64,000 nucleotides of DNA from positions 682,001 to 746,000 of the forward strand of contig QJPP01007215.1 in assembly GCA_003996215.1 (NCBI GenBank), written 5' to 3'. Both the position numbers and the translations under genes were made by a program. Position 1 is the stretch's first letter, and every line of letters starts with the position of its first letter. Below, in pieces: positions 1-12,726 of the stretch. The stretch is from Jaltomata sinuosa (taxonomy: Eukaryota; Streptophyta; Magnoliopsida; Solanales; Solanaceae). The notes below the pieces were generated by a model. It was not told the DNA's origin and did no database searches. It worked only from the letters and a program-made list of their open reading frames with translations.

Positions 1-1988
1 GTCATTGCTAAAGAGAAGAGTATGAAGAGAAAAGTTGATGATTCTCAAAGTGTAAAGTTTAAAGTTGAAGTGAAGAGTCATTCTAATCCTTCAAAAGGAA
101 TTCTTGGGCCTTGTCCAATATTAATTGATCTTGAGAGAGAAAAAGATTGAGAGAAGTAAGGGAGTGACAAGTGACAACTCAAGAGTGGAAAAAGGAGAGC
201 TTGAGTTGAGGATATTAAGCGTATTGCCACAAGAAAAGAGAGAAGCATTTGAAAACGAGAAAAATAAAAAGAAAGAGGAATTTTGTTTTGAGAGAAGTGA
301 AGAAAAAGAGAGTTTAAGAGAGCTTGCTTCTTGTTTTAACTCAAATCTTAATTCTTCTTTTCCTAGTTGCAATGTCTCTTTTGTAAGTGCACTTGAAAAT
401 TAAAGCATAAAGAAAAAGATAATGGAAAGTCTTCCATCGTTGAAGACTCAAGAGTTGGTTGAGCCACTCACTACTTCTTTAAGTATTCAAGTGAACATAA
501 ATGATAAAAGCAAAGGTAAAGAAGGAATTTTAGAAGCATTTCAAGATAAAATGACTAACTCTAATACTTTATTTTTTCTAAGTGTGCTTGAAGAAAATTT
601 TAATTTAGGTGAAAGTTATTCGTCTTTTGAGCAAAATGATTCTTTTCTTTGTGATAAAAGTGATGTTGAATGTTGTAGTCAAGCACTAGTTGAAGTTACT
701 TGTGAAAATTATTGTGATGATTCTTTTGATTTTAATGTGTTTGCAACTAGTTTTCGCACTTGTGATAAATTTGGAGGATTAAAAAGAGATTCTTTGATTA
801 CATATGATGTTGTAGATTATGAATATTCCTTATGTAAAAAGAATGCTCTTATAGTTGATGGTGGTATTGAGGAGTCACTCCATGATAAGCATGAATTTAA
901 GAAATATGATTCTCTTGAAATTATTTGTGATAGCCAACTTTTTTGTGTTGAAATACCACTAGTTGAGGGGACTTGTGAATTATTTAGTGAATCTCAACTT
1001 AGTGTTGAAAATGTAGTTGGTTCTTTTAAAAAGAAGGAGGATTTTGAGTATTACACTCCACCACTATTTGATAGAGATGAAATTGAGTTTCTTGATTCTA
1101 CTTTGATTTTATTTGATGAAATTCACGATGTTGGTGACAATGTGTGTCATTTTAAAAGTAGTAATGGTTTATTGCATTTTGAATTTACTCCATTAGTTGA
1201 GTTAAAGTGTGAAACCAAAATTATTGATTCTTGTGAGCTTAAATTTTTGCCAACTAGTGATGTGAGAACTAATGAGTTTGAAGGACAAACAAGTGACTCT
1301 TGGAGTATGCATAGTGTTGTTGATCATATCTCTTGTTTCACTCATAAAGATCATATAATGGATAATCTTGTGAAAGACGACATTTATCTTTTTGAGAGTG
1401 AATTTAAATCCTTGGATTCTTCATTAAATATTGATTTTTCTCTCTTTAAAGATAATATTTTATTTAAAGATAACATGATCATTTTTAATGATGAACATAG
1501 TGATATGTTTGGTGAAGTTGATGGTGTAGCAACATTTGAAGGCTACAAGGTATATGGTAATTCACTATAGGATATAATGTGGAAAGATAATAATGAGCCT
1601 ACAAATGAAAGTGAAGTAATTGATGCTAGCATGGGTATTAATTTCTTTACTTATTCTACCCCACTTTTTGAAGATACATTCTTGTTAAATTATGCCAATA
1701 CTTTTTTTCAAAACTGTGATGACAAGTTATTTAAAGATTGAAGTAATCTAATTAAAGAGCTTCATTTAATTTTATTTTTGAATGATGATTTCTTATTGAT
1801 ATTTTTAGGGATACATATTGTGATTCTTGATATTGTTAGGAGATTAAAGTTTGTATTTGATCCCGGTGATATTTCTTGTTGTGTTGGTATTATTTTAAAG
1901 AATTATGATAATCTTTGTTTAGTTGTTGTTTTCTCCTTTGTTTTGCAAGATTTAAATTTGAGGATGAATTTTTTCAAGAAGGGGAGAA
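1..1988 (+). pseudogene. Decayed 3' coding part of a Ty3/gypsy element (element D), function not recognised
   Basis: One reading frame stays mostly open from about position 125 to about 1985, with in-frame stops at 401-403, 1568-1570 and 1739-1741. The first ~125 bases read in another frame, so one frameshift lies near 140. The longest open piece is 422-1570 (382 codons). It is rich in Asp, Ser, Cys, Phe and Asn, very poor in Gly and Pro, and has no transmembrane run. The first 120 bases read as a basic, Lys-rich segment. I see no reverse transcriptase, RNase H, integrase or protease motif. The block ends in a purine-rich AAGAAGGGGAGAATGATG, a typical gypsy polypurine tract, which places it just upstream of a 3' LTR. 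It may be an expanded linker of a pol gene whose catalytic part was lost, or the only gene of a non-autonomous element. The transposon origin is fairly safe; the protein role is unknown. Confidence 0.5.
1971..1988 (+). other. Polypurine tract of element D
   Basis: A run of A and G (TTCAAGAAGGGGAGAATGA) precedes TG at 1989-1990, or at 1992-1993. This is the usual primer site for plus-strand DNA synthesis next to a gypsy 3' LTR, and it sets the + orientation of element D. Confidence 0.55.
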
Positions 1989-2007
1989 TGATGGAATATG
2001 GATTAGT
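1989..2007 (+). mobile_element. Start of the 3' LTR of element D, cut by the LARD insertion
   Basis: About 19 bp of LTR lie between the polypurine tract and the LARD at 2008. The rest of this LTR resumes at 13508. The flanks of the LARD read ...GATTAGT and ATTAATCATC..., an imperfect target duplication (four of five bases match in either register). Confidence 0.5.
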
Positions 2008-3547
2008 TGTCACGACCTGATTTCTCAGGTCATGATGACACCTACAATCCCCCAGTAGGCGAACCAATTTCCGTAGCCCAGAACGGTTAGTAATGGGCTA
2101 CTACCTAACCAAAACACACCAACAAACAGAAATAAGCAGAAACAGAATGTAAAGGTGTACAAAGTGGAAGCAACACCCGAATATATACACAAAAAAAGCT
2201 ACACCAACCCCAAGACTTGGTATCGACAGTACAGATGCTTCTAATAGAGTACAAGTGATAGAAGTAATAAAATACAATACAAGTTTATCTCTGAAAGTAC
2301 AAGGAGTAACAGATACAAAAGATGAGATGTGGTCAAGCCCCGACCGTCAGGCACTCACCCTAGTCTCAAATATCCACAAAATTTGCCCGAGTCTCCCAAG
2401 TGATCAACGATGAAAGCTCAACTAATATCTGCACCAAAAAGTGCAGAAGTGTAGTATGAGCACCAAAACAACGGGTACTCAGTAGGTATCATCGGCCGAC
2501 TGAGCGCATATAAGATAAAAGCAATAAGTAACAGATAGCAAGAAAGCAATCACCGAAGCAATAAGGAAAGCGCAAGGAGCTAGCACAGAGAATAGACAAC
2601 CAAAAGCTACAAGTAAAACATGCTAGCACAGAGGATTCAATTACACAGAATCACAAGTGAAGGAAAGGAGAACGCACCTGGAGTCCTTGCATAATAATAT
2701 AAGTAGGTAGAGAGAGAGAGTTGATAAAATGGAAGTATACCGGTAACCTCAAGTAAAAAGGAAAATACGAAAAGCCGTCTAACATACTCAAAATGGAATC
2801 AGCAAGTACAAGGAAATCATAACACCAATCCAATCACATAATAGCATAACTAGGGAATCACCTCACAAGTACAACCTTAGGATGAAATAACTAGACCACA
2901 ATAACCGAGAGATACTACTCAACTTCCAACAAGAATAAAACCAGAATCTCACACTCTGCTCAGAAGGCCACACAAAATTACCTCAATAAGATAGGACTCC
3001 CTAGCCCTCTCAATAAACATACATCCCACAACTGAAGCCTCAACAGGTTAACCATCACTAATCCTCCAATAACCGAATGCCAAAACAATCTCTAAAGAAA
3101 GACAGGAGTAAATATAATCTACCTACAGTCCCAACGGCCGTCCATACAACCGAGGAACGCAATCAAGTGAAAATAAATCCTCCGTCCGTCCATACAACCG
3201 TAGCGTACATTAAACACAGAGCAAACAAGGGTGGAATCAAATGCATGATGTGATATGATGTGACAGTAACTGGTATGTTCCCCCTCAGGTACCCCACGGG
3301 TCTGTATAGAGGCGAGACCCATGTAAAGCTCTTTCCCGTGTACCTCTCCTCCACCGTACACTCCCCTCCTGGCATGCTGCATCGGCCCGTAGCCTGTGGA
3401 CCAGGAATGACAGGGGTCCATAGAGGTTTACCTCTCGACCACATACAAAAACTCAATCTCAAAATGTGTCCTCCGAAATCGAGTCTAAGTTCAAGCCAGT
3501 GGCTAAGTCTCAAATGTAGCTCAAAACTCAAAATCTTGTAGTACATG

Positions 3548-3774
3548 CCCGGCTTTGACCGGGTCTAAAATAGTAGTGGTAATCTCAAAAGACCCTCTCA
3601 AAGGGTGCCCGAGGTATACTCGGGTCTAAATCTGTGATAAAAGTCTCAGTAACCCTCTCAAAGGGTGCCCGAAGTGTGGTCGAGTCTAAAACTATAGTAA
3701 ATCAAGTCTAATGCTCTGCCCGACAGAGACTAGTATCAGTAATAAAATCAAGTCTGGTGTTCTGCCTAGCAGAG
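3548..3774. repeat. Array of five short hairpins in the left LARD LTR
   Basis: Five units spaced about 45-60 bp each hold a short inverted repeat: CCCGG/CCGGG at 3548-3563, CCCGAG/CTCGGG at 3608-3624, CCCGA/TCGAG at 3668-3684, CTCTG/CAGAG at 3714-3728 and TTCTG/CAGAG at 3760-3774. Each is followed by similar sequence (GTCTAAA after the first three, ACTAGTA after the last two). The same array recurs at 11292-11522 in the other LTR with paired stem changes. Confidence 0.7.
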
Positions 3775-4985
3775 ACTAGTACCAGTAATAAAATCAGTGC
3801 GAAATCATCTCAAAATCCTCTTTTCTATCACCAACCATACCACAAAAGGGCCCCCGGGGCCATGCAAGTTTTAGGAAAACCGTCTGTAGTGGATCGCAGC
3901 CAAAACTGTAGTAAACAATGCAAGGGAAAACCTTTTTCATGGATGATATGCTCGCACACAAATATAAAATTAGCCCAACGACTCACAACGACTCCTATCA
4001 GCCCTGCACAGGCCCATCAGCTACTCAACAAACATAACCAGCCTAAAACGATAATCTCTATGTCCGGGACTCGCGGACATTTCCCAAATAACCCACCATC
4101 TATGTTCTAGAGTCAATACAAGGCCGCACATGACCGCAAGGATAATATACCATACTACGCGAATACTACAAATAACGCATGAAATAAACGGATGAACAAG
4201 GCGGACAAGGTCTGGGATACCAACCTATAACAACCCACCCAAGGATGTTAATTAATGCAGTTATAGCCTATACACGCAGAGTCTAGATAGGGGAAGCCAT
4301 AACCTACCTGTCCTCCGACGAATAGCTGCTGGGATGGCATTGTCCAGGCTCAAACTGCTCTGGGAAGCTCCAATTTGCAAAACTAATATCAAAACAGTAA
4401 TCTACACGTCAAAACAAGACTAACGATATCCATATTGCTAATATTTTAGTCGGGTCAAAATCCGGGTCACAAACGGGTCCGTGGGCCCCGTAATCCGAAA
4501 TTAAAAATGAAAAACATACATGTGTTTCTAACCATGCCGGGAGCACAGGCTCAAAAATTGAGCGAAAACGGACAACAATTGAGGCTCAAAACAGCCCGCT
4601 CAAGTCATGAATTAAAGAAGGAATTTCAAGAAATAATTTCAGAATTTAAACAAAAGAAACTTACCACCACGAGATGACGAGCTATAGGAGTGAGAACTCA
4701 GAATCCATGATCATGCAAAGCTCAATAGGGAAGATTCTACAAGGGAGTTCCAAGCTTCAAGAATTACAAAAATGGTGGTAGCAACAATGGAGAAGAATAA
4801 ATTTTGGGGAAGAGGACCTTACCCAACAACGAGGAAATGAGATTTCCCAACAATTTGATGGATTCTCCAAGCTTTGGGACTGATGGGAGCAATTTGATGG
4901 GAGAACTTGGAGTTTAGAGTTGGGAAAAGTGTGAGAAATAAGCTGGAAAGATGAAGGCCAAAGAATTATATAGCTGCTGGTCGCT

Positions 4986-5125
4986 GGTCAGCGCTATCGC
5001 GCTAAAGGAGCGCGATCGCGGTGGAGGAAAAGTCCCAGACCAGCACTATCGCGCTACAGGAGCGCGATCGCGCTGAAGGAGAAATCACAGGCCAGCGCAA
5101 TCGCGCGATAGCGTTGAAGGCCACC
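4986..5125. repeat. CpG-rich palindrome array in the left LARD LTR
   Basis: Three units of about 55-60 bp share the words GCGCTATCGCGC and GGAGCGCGATCGCG, which are self-complementary or nearly so, in an otherwise AT-balanced LTR. They lie 0.65-0.8 kb inside the TGTAATGACC (U3) end of the minus-strand element. Possible roles are transcription-factor sites or DNA methylation targets; neither is shown by the sequence. Confidence 0.65.
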
Positions 5126-5795
5126 AGAACCAAAAAAAACCCAGCAACAGCCAAAACTTCTATAGGGCATTCCGGGCACGATCGGAACCCGATACTCAAA
5201 AACTAATAGTGCTATTAGAGTGGAAACGACGTTCCAAACTCAATAGAATCAACGAAACTTCCATGCGAGGTCATTTCAGAGAAATGTTGACCCAAGTCAA
5301 CACTTATCACAACCAATCGAACACCCAAAATGAGCCCGGCTCATCCGGGGACCGAACCAACCACCTACCTAACCCAAACTCGGTGTTCCGGATCTAACAA
5401 CGTTGATGGAATTTCCATCTGAGGCCGTCTTCTCCGAATGTTGACCAAAGTCAATAAAACCAGCCCAACTGGCCTGAAAACACAAAATGAGAGAGAACTC
5501 CAAGCTGAAAAGCTCTTGGATCCCGACCAAAGGTCTCTTTAGACCAAAGTCCATGCTCCGGAGCTAACGGAACTGTCGGAATTTGATTCCGAGCACGTTC
5601 ACCAAGAATGTTGACTGAAGTCAATAATTTCAAAAGCTAAAAGCTCTAAAACAAGGAATGGCCAAAGACCAAGCAAACAGCCCGGGCACTGAACTACTGG
5701 TCCCCGAAAGCCATAAATGACTTGGGGCTGCTACGGGCAAGCTCTAACGGTACAAGAATGGTGAAAACATGTAAATGACTTGGAGGGTCATTACA

Positions 5796-8500
5796 TCATC
5801 CACTACTAAAAAGACTTTCGTCCCCGAAAGTCAGGAAAGAAAGATAGACTAGAGATTAAAAGAATAGCGGAAACACAGCCCGCACTACTCTCTCGGACAA
5901 ACTGGGTATCTTTCTCGGCTGGACGGCACCCAACAAAACCAATGAATGCAACCAAGCCTGAATGCATTACTAGCCAAGCTAGATCCAAACTCATCTCCAA
6001 AATTCCAAAGATTTGCCGAGATAAACTGAACTTCGAGAATCTCAATCGGAAGCACCGACACAACACCGTAACCTGAGAAGCAAGGCTATACATACACAGA
6101 GCTTCAATCTTTGAAACCACAACCAAATTTACCAAAAGAGCCATCAACCCAAAACTCCAACTTATGAACCCGCTGATCTGCAAATCTCTTTTATCCTGAA
6201 CAGAACCCTTTCACACCATAACCAGAGGTTGCATACAAGTCGAACACTCAACCACCATCGAAGCACCAACTGAAAACCCAAAAATACAGAGCCTTTGCTT
6301 ATACTCTACCACGAACAAAGTCATCCTTTATACTCAAGTTCTACTAAAGTCAAACTAAAGTCTACTAACTTTTTCCATCCAAGATAACAACCCGTAGCAA
6401 GTCCTCGAAAACTGGAGTGACCTGACCCGACTGACTATCAAGCAACGGAAGAACACTTTTTCCAACACCAAACTCGCTAACTGGACCCAACTGATCAACC
6501 CATCTGAATCTGACTAAAATCCGCACACCAAGGTTAGGAGAGGAATGTATGAATACCTTGCTGTATCATGCCAAGTCTGAGTCAACTGGAAGCGAATGAA
6601 CCAGGGCAACCAGCCCAACAGACAAGAACCAAAACAAATCTCTGCAAGGAGTGTGGTAAGCCTACCACGAAGCTTGAAATCACCGGCTAAGCTCCAAACT
6701 CTAAGAATACCGCTGCAACTCCGAATACTCGAACACCATTCTGAGCTGAAGTTGTCTTACCAAGATAACCTCGGGAAAAAGTCCACCATCCCATGAGTAC
6801 CAAGTCCAAACACCCCGAAGGCAAAGAAAAAGTATGCATGGGGTTCAAAGTTACCATCTAGCCATAGAATTTTTTGCATATACCTTCAACTCACCCCTTT
6901 GGCTCAAATCAACTGCTCCTCTGAATCAGCACACAAACCAACCATCCCAAAGCATACCACACACCGAACTTCTAGTCCCCAATGGCCGAGTCTAACCAAC
7001 ACTGGAACCCCACATAAACAACAACTCCGAAAAAATCAACTAAACAAGCTTTCAAATCCTTGGCAAATGAATGGAGATTACCAGTCTCTACGTATCATCA
7101 GAACTCAAAATAGCCTCGCTAGTCTCAACCCGCACAACCTGACCACATACAATACATCACCGCTGGTTCTGGAACTTACGCCACTGCATCTGTCCAACTA
7201 AGAAGGAAAAAGCTTCGTACCATGAAGAGCACTGCTGAAATCAGGAATATCCTGCCCAATACAGAGGTTAGCCAAGGACTAGGTGTCAAAGGCCAATAGT
7301 CGCATCCAAAACTGAAGTAAAAAAGCTAAGTTGCCCGCACCCACTACCTCCCGGCACCAGGATGCTGCAACCAAATAGAAACTGCCACGAACCATTTGAT
7401 GAAACCTGTCAAGCCATGATTCTAAACCCCAACTTTCAAAACTGCCAACCAAAGCCTTGGTCGAACCTGTATGCTGCCAATGAACCTTTAAGAACCCAAG
7501 CCAACTAGGCTTGAATATGCAAGTTGCTAAAACCGCAGCTGCTACTGAAAGACAAACCAATCGATGGAAAAACCCACTGCAATGTGTAGGCGGCTAAATC
7601 AAATCACCAACACACCATGCCAAAGCAAACCTTCATCGTCACCTCAGTCAACTACTAAAAAACATAAGCACAAACAAGAGTCATCTCCCTCATTTTTCAG
7701 CTAAACAAAATCCTTCCGTAGCATATACTAAACCTTACAAATCCTTTCTCAAGTAAGAACCTGGAGCCATTCCTTTAGCTACCAAACTTAGATTGTCACA
7801 ACTCAACAAGGCAGGAGAGAGAGGGGCCGGATGCCCGACTCGCCCAATATGCTATGAATACATCCCAACCACGAGGTTACGATCAACACTTAGTCGGAAG
7901 TGCCAAAGTCAAAACCCAATCACAATGCTAACATCAAGAGCTCATCCAAAGAACTACGATCAGGATTCGTTCCAGCTAGAACTAGGGATACAACAAAACA
8001 CCCGACGGAAAAGGAATTGGAGAAGACTATGGGAACAATCCACATACCTGCTAACCTTCTAAACTAATCAACAAAGAGGGTCAACTCTAAACACTCGAGA
8101 GGCCAAACCGATCTATGCACGCTAGCATAACCAAAATCCCCTAACTAAGGCAAAATCTCAACTCTGGCATAACTACCGGTATCACATCGAACCAACGCAA
8201 ATACCTCTAGCCACGCTAGGAAATAGCCTAGGCAACAACCATCTAGGACCGCTCAACAAGGAAGACTCAATCGCAAGCCCAGAAGCACAACAAAACAAGG
8301 ATAAACCTAACCAGAAACAGACTAACAAGAACTACCCACGAGCTACAACTCTAGGTAAGATACCTCACAAGGCTAACTCACCCTCTTCCACTACTAAAGA
8401 CTAAACTACCAATAAAAACAACACATCGATACTACAATTCAGGTAGCCAAATAACTAAACAAGTAACAGGTAGTCATATAAGCAAATAAATGATAGAAAG
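5796..8500 (-). other. Non-coding interior of the LARD
   Basis: About 2.7 kb between the 3' LTR and the gag remnant have stops in all frames. The only trace of coding is a minus-strand ORF at 5806-6183 ending next to the LTR in FRGRKSF, a word like the tail of Tekay-type polyproteins. I see no protease, reverse transcriptase, RNase H or integrase motif. Composition is even, with no obvious tandem repeat. Confidence 0.6.
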
Positions 8501-8524
8501 GAAAGAATCACAATGCGAGCAAGA

Positions 8525-9547
8525 CTAACACAAGTCAAAGGCAGCAAAGGCCTGACCTGGAGCAACGATGTCAGGAACCTCTACCTCTGGCCCACCAAGA
8601 GAAGCATCAAGCTGACGAGATCTAACTCTGGACTGAGTGGTCAAAACTGAAGGCCCAACCGGCCCTCGCCGGGGACAAGCTCTATAAAGGTGACCGATCT
8701 CTCCACAATCATAACAACCAGGCTGACCGGGATACACAATCGTGGGGCAATTCCTAGCAAATTTCCCACGCTCACCACATCAAAAATAGCCTCTACCAGA
8801 AGAAATCCGATGGGAAGGTCTGACTAAACCTGACCGGCCACCACGGCCTACACCCTCTGAAGGCAAACCCCAAAGGATATGATCCGCACCCTGCCTGCTC
8901 TGCCCAAAATGCCCTACACAACCACTCTTTGGAACCCATAGAGCAACTGAAACTGACTTGGTAGATAAGAAGCAGTAGAACCTATCTCTGGTGGAGAATC
9001 CTCTACCTCGAGTCTGTGAACCTCGAGAACTGTCCTGGCGACGATGTTTCTTAGCACTACCTCCATAAGCCTCACGACATAAACTCCCAACAGCCCAAGT
9101 ATGGTCCACTACCTGAAGGAAAGTCATCCCAACTGTAACACAGTGCTCGGTCGCCAAATAGAGCGGTGAAATAAAACCTCCCACAAAGCTCTGAACCCTA
9201 TCAAACTCTGAAGGTACAACCCTAGCAGTACGCCTAACCATGTCATAAAATCTCACCTCGTACTCCAATATGGGCAGACAACCCTTCTGAAGAACTGAAA
9301 GCTCAACCCTAACTGAAGCACCACTCACAGAACTAGGTACTAAAACACTCACCAGAGGACTCAGAGTCCTAGACACGGTATCCTGAAGAACTGAGGTTGC
9401 TACAAATCCAAACGGAGGCAGGGTTGGCCCCACACACCCTATCTGATGCAATAAACTCTCACTCTGAAGTCCTGGCACTGACGGAAGCACTGAAGCAACA
9501 GGCACAGAAGCCTCGATACCAACTGCTATCGAACTCGTCTTAGGCAT
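8525..9547 (-). pseudogene. Shortened gag of the LARD with a CCHC zinc knuckle
   Basis: One minus-strand frame runs 341 codons from ATG at 9547 with a single in-frame stop near 8778. Residues ~85-130 resemble the second half of a retrotransposon gag domain (EYEVRFYDMVRRTARVVPSE, then RVQSFVGGF). An Arg/Ser/Gly-rich linker and two zinc knuckles follow. The first is broken by the stop and by Lys in place of His; the second (CYDCGEIGHLYRAC) keeps the full CX2CX4HX4C pattern. The first half of the usual gag domain is missing, so the protein is well short of the family length. Gag packages element RNA into virus-like particles in the cytoplasm. It sits about 190 bp from the primer site, the expected position. 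Confidence 0.7.
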
Positions 9548-9739
9548 CTAAGAATGAATGAACAACCAAAGTCTTAGAAGTCAATAAAGCCAGGAACACA
9601 CAATAAGGAGCCAAGAAGATGAAACTTTTCCTAACAATGCCCTGTAGCCTCCAGTAGATAGGATACAGACATCATCGTACCGATCCACGAGAATCTATGT
9701 TGATACTTGCCTCTGTACCACGACACTGGTGAACCTAGA

Positions 9740-9751
9740 GCTATGATACTA
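9740..9751 (-). other. Primer binding site of the LARD (initiator Met tRNA type, degenerate)
   Basis: Read on the minus strand it is TAGTATCATAGC, 10 of 12 matches to the standard TGGTATCAGAGC, and lies three bases from the inner edge of the LTR at 9755. It fixes the minus orientation. Confidence 0.7.
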
Positions 9752-11291
9752 AGCTGTCACAACCCGATTTCTTAGGTCATGATGGCACCTATAAACCCCC
9801 AGTAGGCGAACCAATTCTCGTAGCCCAGAATGGTTAGTAATGGGCTACTACCTAACCAAAACACACCAACAAGCAAAAATAAGAGGAAGCAGAATGTAAA
9901 GGTGGACAATGCGAAAGCAACACCCGAAAATATACATAAAAGAATCTACACCAACCCCAAGACTTGGTATCGACAGTACAGAAGCTTCTAATAGAGTACA
10001 AGTGCTAGAAGTAACAAAATACAATACAAGTTTATCTCTGAAAGTAAAAGGAGTAATAGATGCAAAAGATGAGATGTGGTCAAGCCCCGACCGCCAAGCG
10101 CTCACCCTAGTCTCAAATATCCACAAAATCTGCACGAGTCTCCAACGCGATCAATGGCAAAAGCTCAACTAATATCTGCAACAAAAAGTGCAGAAGTATA
10201 GTATGAGCACCAAAACATGGGTACTCAGTAGGCATCATCGGCCGACTGAGCGCATATAAGATATAAAAGCAGTAAGTAACAGATATCAAGAAAGCAGTCT
10301 CCGAAGCAATAAGGAAAGCGCAAGGAGCTAGCACAGAGAATAGACAACTAAAAGCGACAAGTAAAACATGCTAGCACAGAGGATTCAATTACACAGAATC
10401 ACAGGTGAAGGAAAAGAGAACGCACATGGAGTCCTTGCATAATAATATAAGTAGGTAGAGAGAGAGAGTTGAGAAAATGGCGGTATACCGGTAACCTCAC
10501 ATAAAAAGAAAAAGACGGAAAGCAGTCTAACAAACTCAAAATGGAATCAACAAGTATAAGGAAATCATAAGACCAATCCAATCACATGATAGCATAACCA
10601 GGGAATCACCTCACAAGTACAACCCTAAAATGAAATAACAAGACTACAATAACTAAGAGATACCACTCAACTTCCAACAAGAATAGAACCAGAATCTCAC
10701 ACTCTGCTCAGAAGGCCACTAAAAAGTTCCTCAATAAGATAGGAGTCCCTAGCCCTCTCAATAATCAGACATCCCACAACTGAAGCCTCAACAGGTTAAC
10801 CATCACTAATCCTCCTATAACGAATGCCAAAACAAGCTCTAAATAAATACAGGAGCAAATATAATCTACCTACAGTCCCAACGACCGCCCATACAACTGA
10901 GGAATGCAATCAAGTGAAAACAAACCCTCCGGCCGCCCATACAACCGGAGCATACACTAAACACACAACAAACAAGGGTGGAATCAAATGCATGATGTGA
11001 TATGATGTGACAGTAACCGGTATGTCCCCCTAAGGTACCCCGCGGGTCCGTATAGAGGCGAGACCAATGGAAGGCTCTTTCCTGTGTACCTCTCCTCTAC
11101 CATACACCCCCCCTCCTGGCACGCTGCGTCGGCCTGTAGCTTGTGGCCCAGGAACGACAGGGGTCCATGGAGGCCTACCTCTCGACCACATACAAAAACT
11201 CAATCTCAAAACATGTCCTCCGGAATCGAGTCCGGGTTCAAGCCAGTGGCTAAGTCTCAAATGTAGCTCAAAACTCGAAATCTCGTAGTAC

Positions 11292-11522
11292 ATGCCTGGC
11301 TTCGATCCGGGTCTAAAACAGTAGTGGTAATCTCAAAAGACCCTCTTAAAGGGTGCTTGAGGTATACTCGTGTCTAAATCAGTGATAATAGTCTCAGTAA
11401 ACCTCTCAATGGGTACCCGGAGTGTGGCCGGGTCTAAAACTGTAGTAAGTCAAGTCTAGTGCTCTGCCCGACAGAGTCTAGTATCAGTAAAAAAATTAAG
11501 TCTGGTGCTCTACCCGGTAGAG
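11292..11522. repeat. Hairpin array in the right LARD LTR
   Basis: This is the counterpart of 3548-3774. The third hairpin is CCCGG/CCGGG (11416-11432), the fourth CTCTG/CAGAG (11462-11476) and the fifth CTCTA/TAGAG (11508-11522). The first two are degraded. The fifth differs from its partner in the other LTR at both sides of the stem while pairing is kept. Confidence 0.7.
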
Positions 11523-12726
11523 ACTAGCACCAGTAATAAAATCAGTGCGAAATCATCCCAAAATCCTCTTTTCTATCACTAACTGTACCAAAAACGGGCT
11601 CCCGGGGCCAAGCAAGTTTTAGGAAAATCGACTGTAGTAGCTTGCAGCCAAAACTGTAGTAATCAACACAGGGGAAAACCTTTTTTCATGGATTATATGC
11701 TCGCACACAAATATAAAATTAGCCCAACGGCTCACAATAACTCCTATCAGCCCTTCACAGGCCCAACAACTACTCAACAGACATAACCAGCCTAAAAGGA
11801 TAATCTCTATGTTCGGGACTCACGGACATTCCCCAAATAACCCATCATCTATATTCCAGAGTCAATACAAGGCCGCACAGGATCACAAGGGTAATATAAC
11901 ATACTACGCGAATACTACAAACAACGCATGAAATAAACGAACAAATAAGGCGGACAAGGTCTGGGGTACCAACCTATAACAACCCACCCAAGGATGTTAA
12001 TGAATGCAGTTATAGCCTATATACGCAGAGTCTAGATAGGGAAAGCCATAACCTACCTGTCGTCCGACGAATAGCTGCGGGGATGGCATCGTCCAAGCAC
12101 GAACTGCTCTAGGAAGCTCCAATTCGCAAAACTAATATCAAAACAGTAATCTACACGTCAAAACAAGACTAACGATACCCTTATTGCTAATATTTTAGCC
12201 GGGTCACAAACGGGCCTGTGGGCCTTGTAATCCAAAATCGAAAATGAATCTATACATCTGTTCCTTACCATCCCGGGTGCACATGCTCAAAAATTGAGCA
12301 GAAACGGATAACAATTGAGGCTCAAAACACCCCGCTCAAGTCAAGAATTAAAGAAGGAATTTCAAGAAATAATTTCGGAATTTAAAAAAAAAGAAACTTA
12401 CCACCACTAGAAGACGAGCTACGGGAGTGAGAACTCAGAATCAATGATCATGCAAAGCTCAATAGGGAAGATTCTACAAGGGAGTTCCAAGCTTCAAGAA
12501 TTAGAAAAATGGTGGTAGCAACAATGGAGAAGAACAAATTTTGGGAAAAAAGACCTTACCCAACAACGAGGAAACAATATTTCCCAACAATTTGATGGAT
12601 TCTCCAAGCTTTGGGACTGATGGGCTCAATTTGGTGGGAGAACTTGGAGTTTAGAGTTGGAAAAAGTGTGAGAAATAAGATGGAAAGACGAAGGCCAAAG
12701 AATTATATAGTTGTTGGTCACTGGTC

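Larger units (their letters stand above)
2008..5795 (-). repeat. 3' LTR of the LARD (3788 bp)
   Basis: It starts TGTCACGACC and ends GGTCATTACA in + orientation and matches 9755-13507 from end to end. Inside are a hairpin array (3548-3774) and a CpG-rich palindrome array (4986-5125). Every ORF predicted in it is short and unlike any known family, so I treat the LTR as non-coding. Confidence 0.85.

Noticed and set aside
422..1570. 382-codon ORF as a host protein-coding gene
   Set aside because: It ends next to a gypsy polypurine tract and is one segment of a longer interrupted frame, with no promoter or intron signals, so transposon origin is more likely.
3119..3546. Overlapping ORFs in the LARD LTR (100, 127 and 93 codons)
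   Set aside because: Open in three frames by composition; the matching region at 10880-11293 breaks them at different places with no sign of coding constraint.
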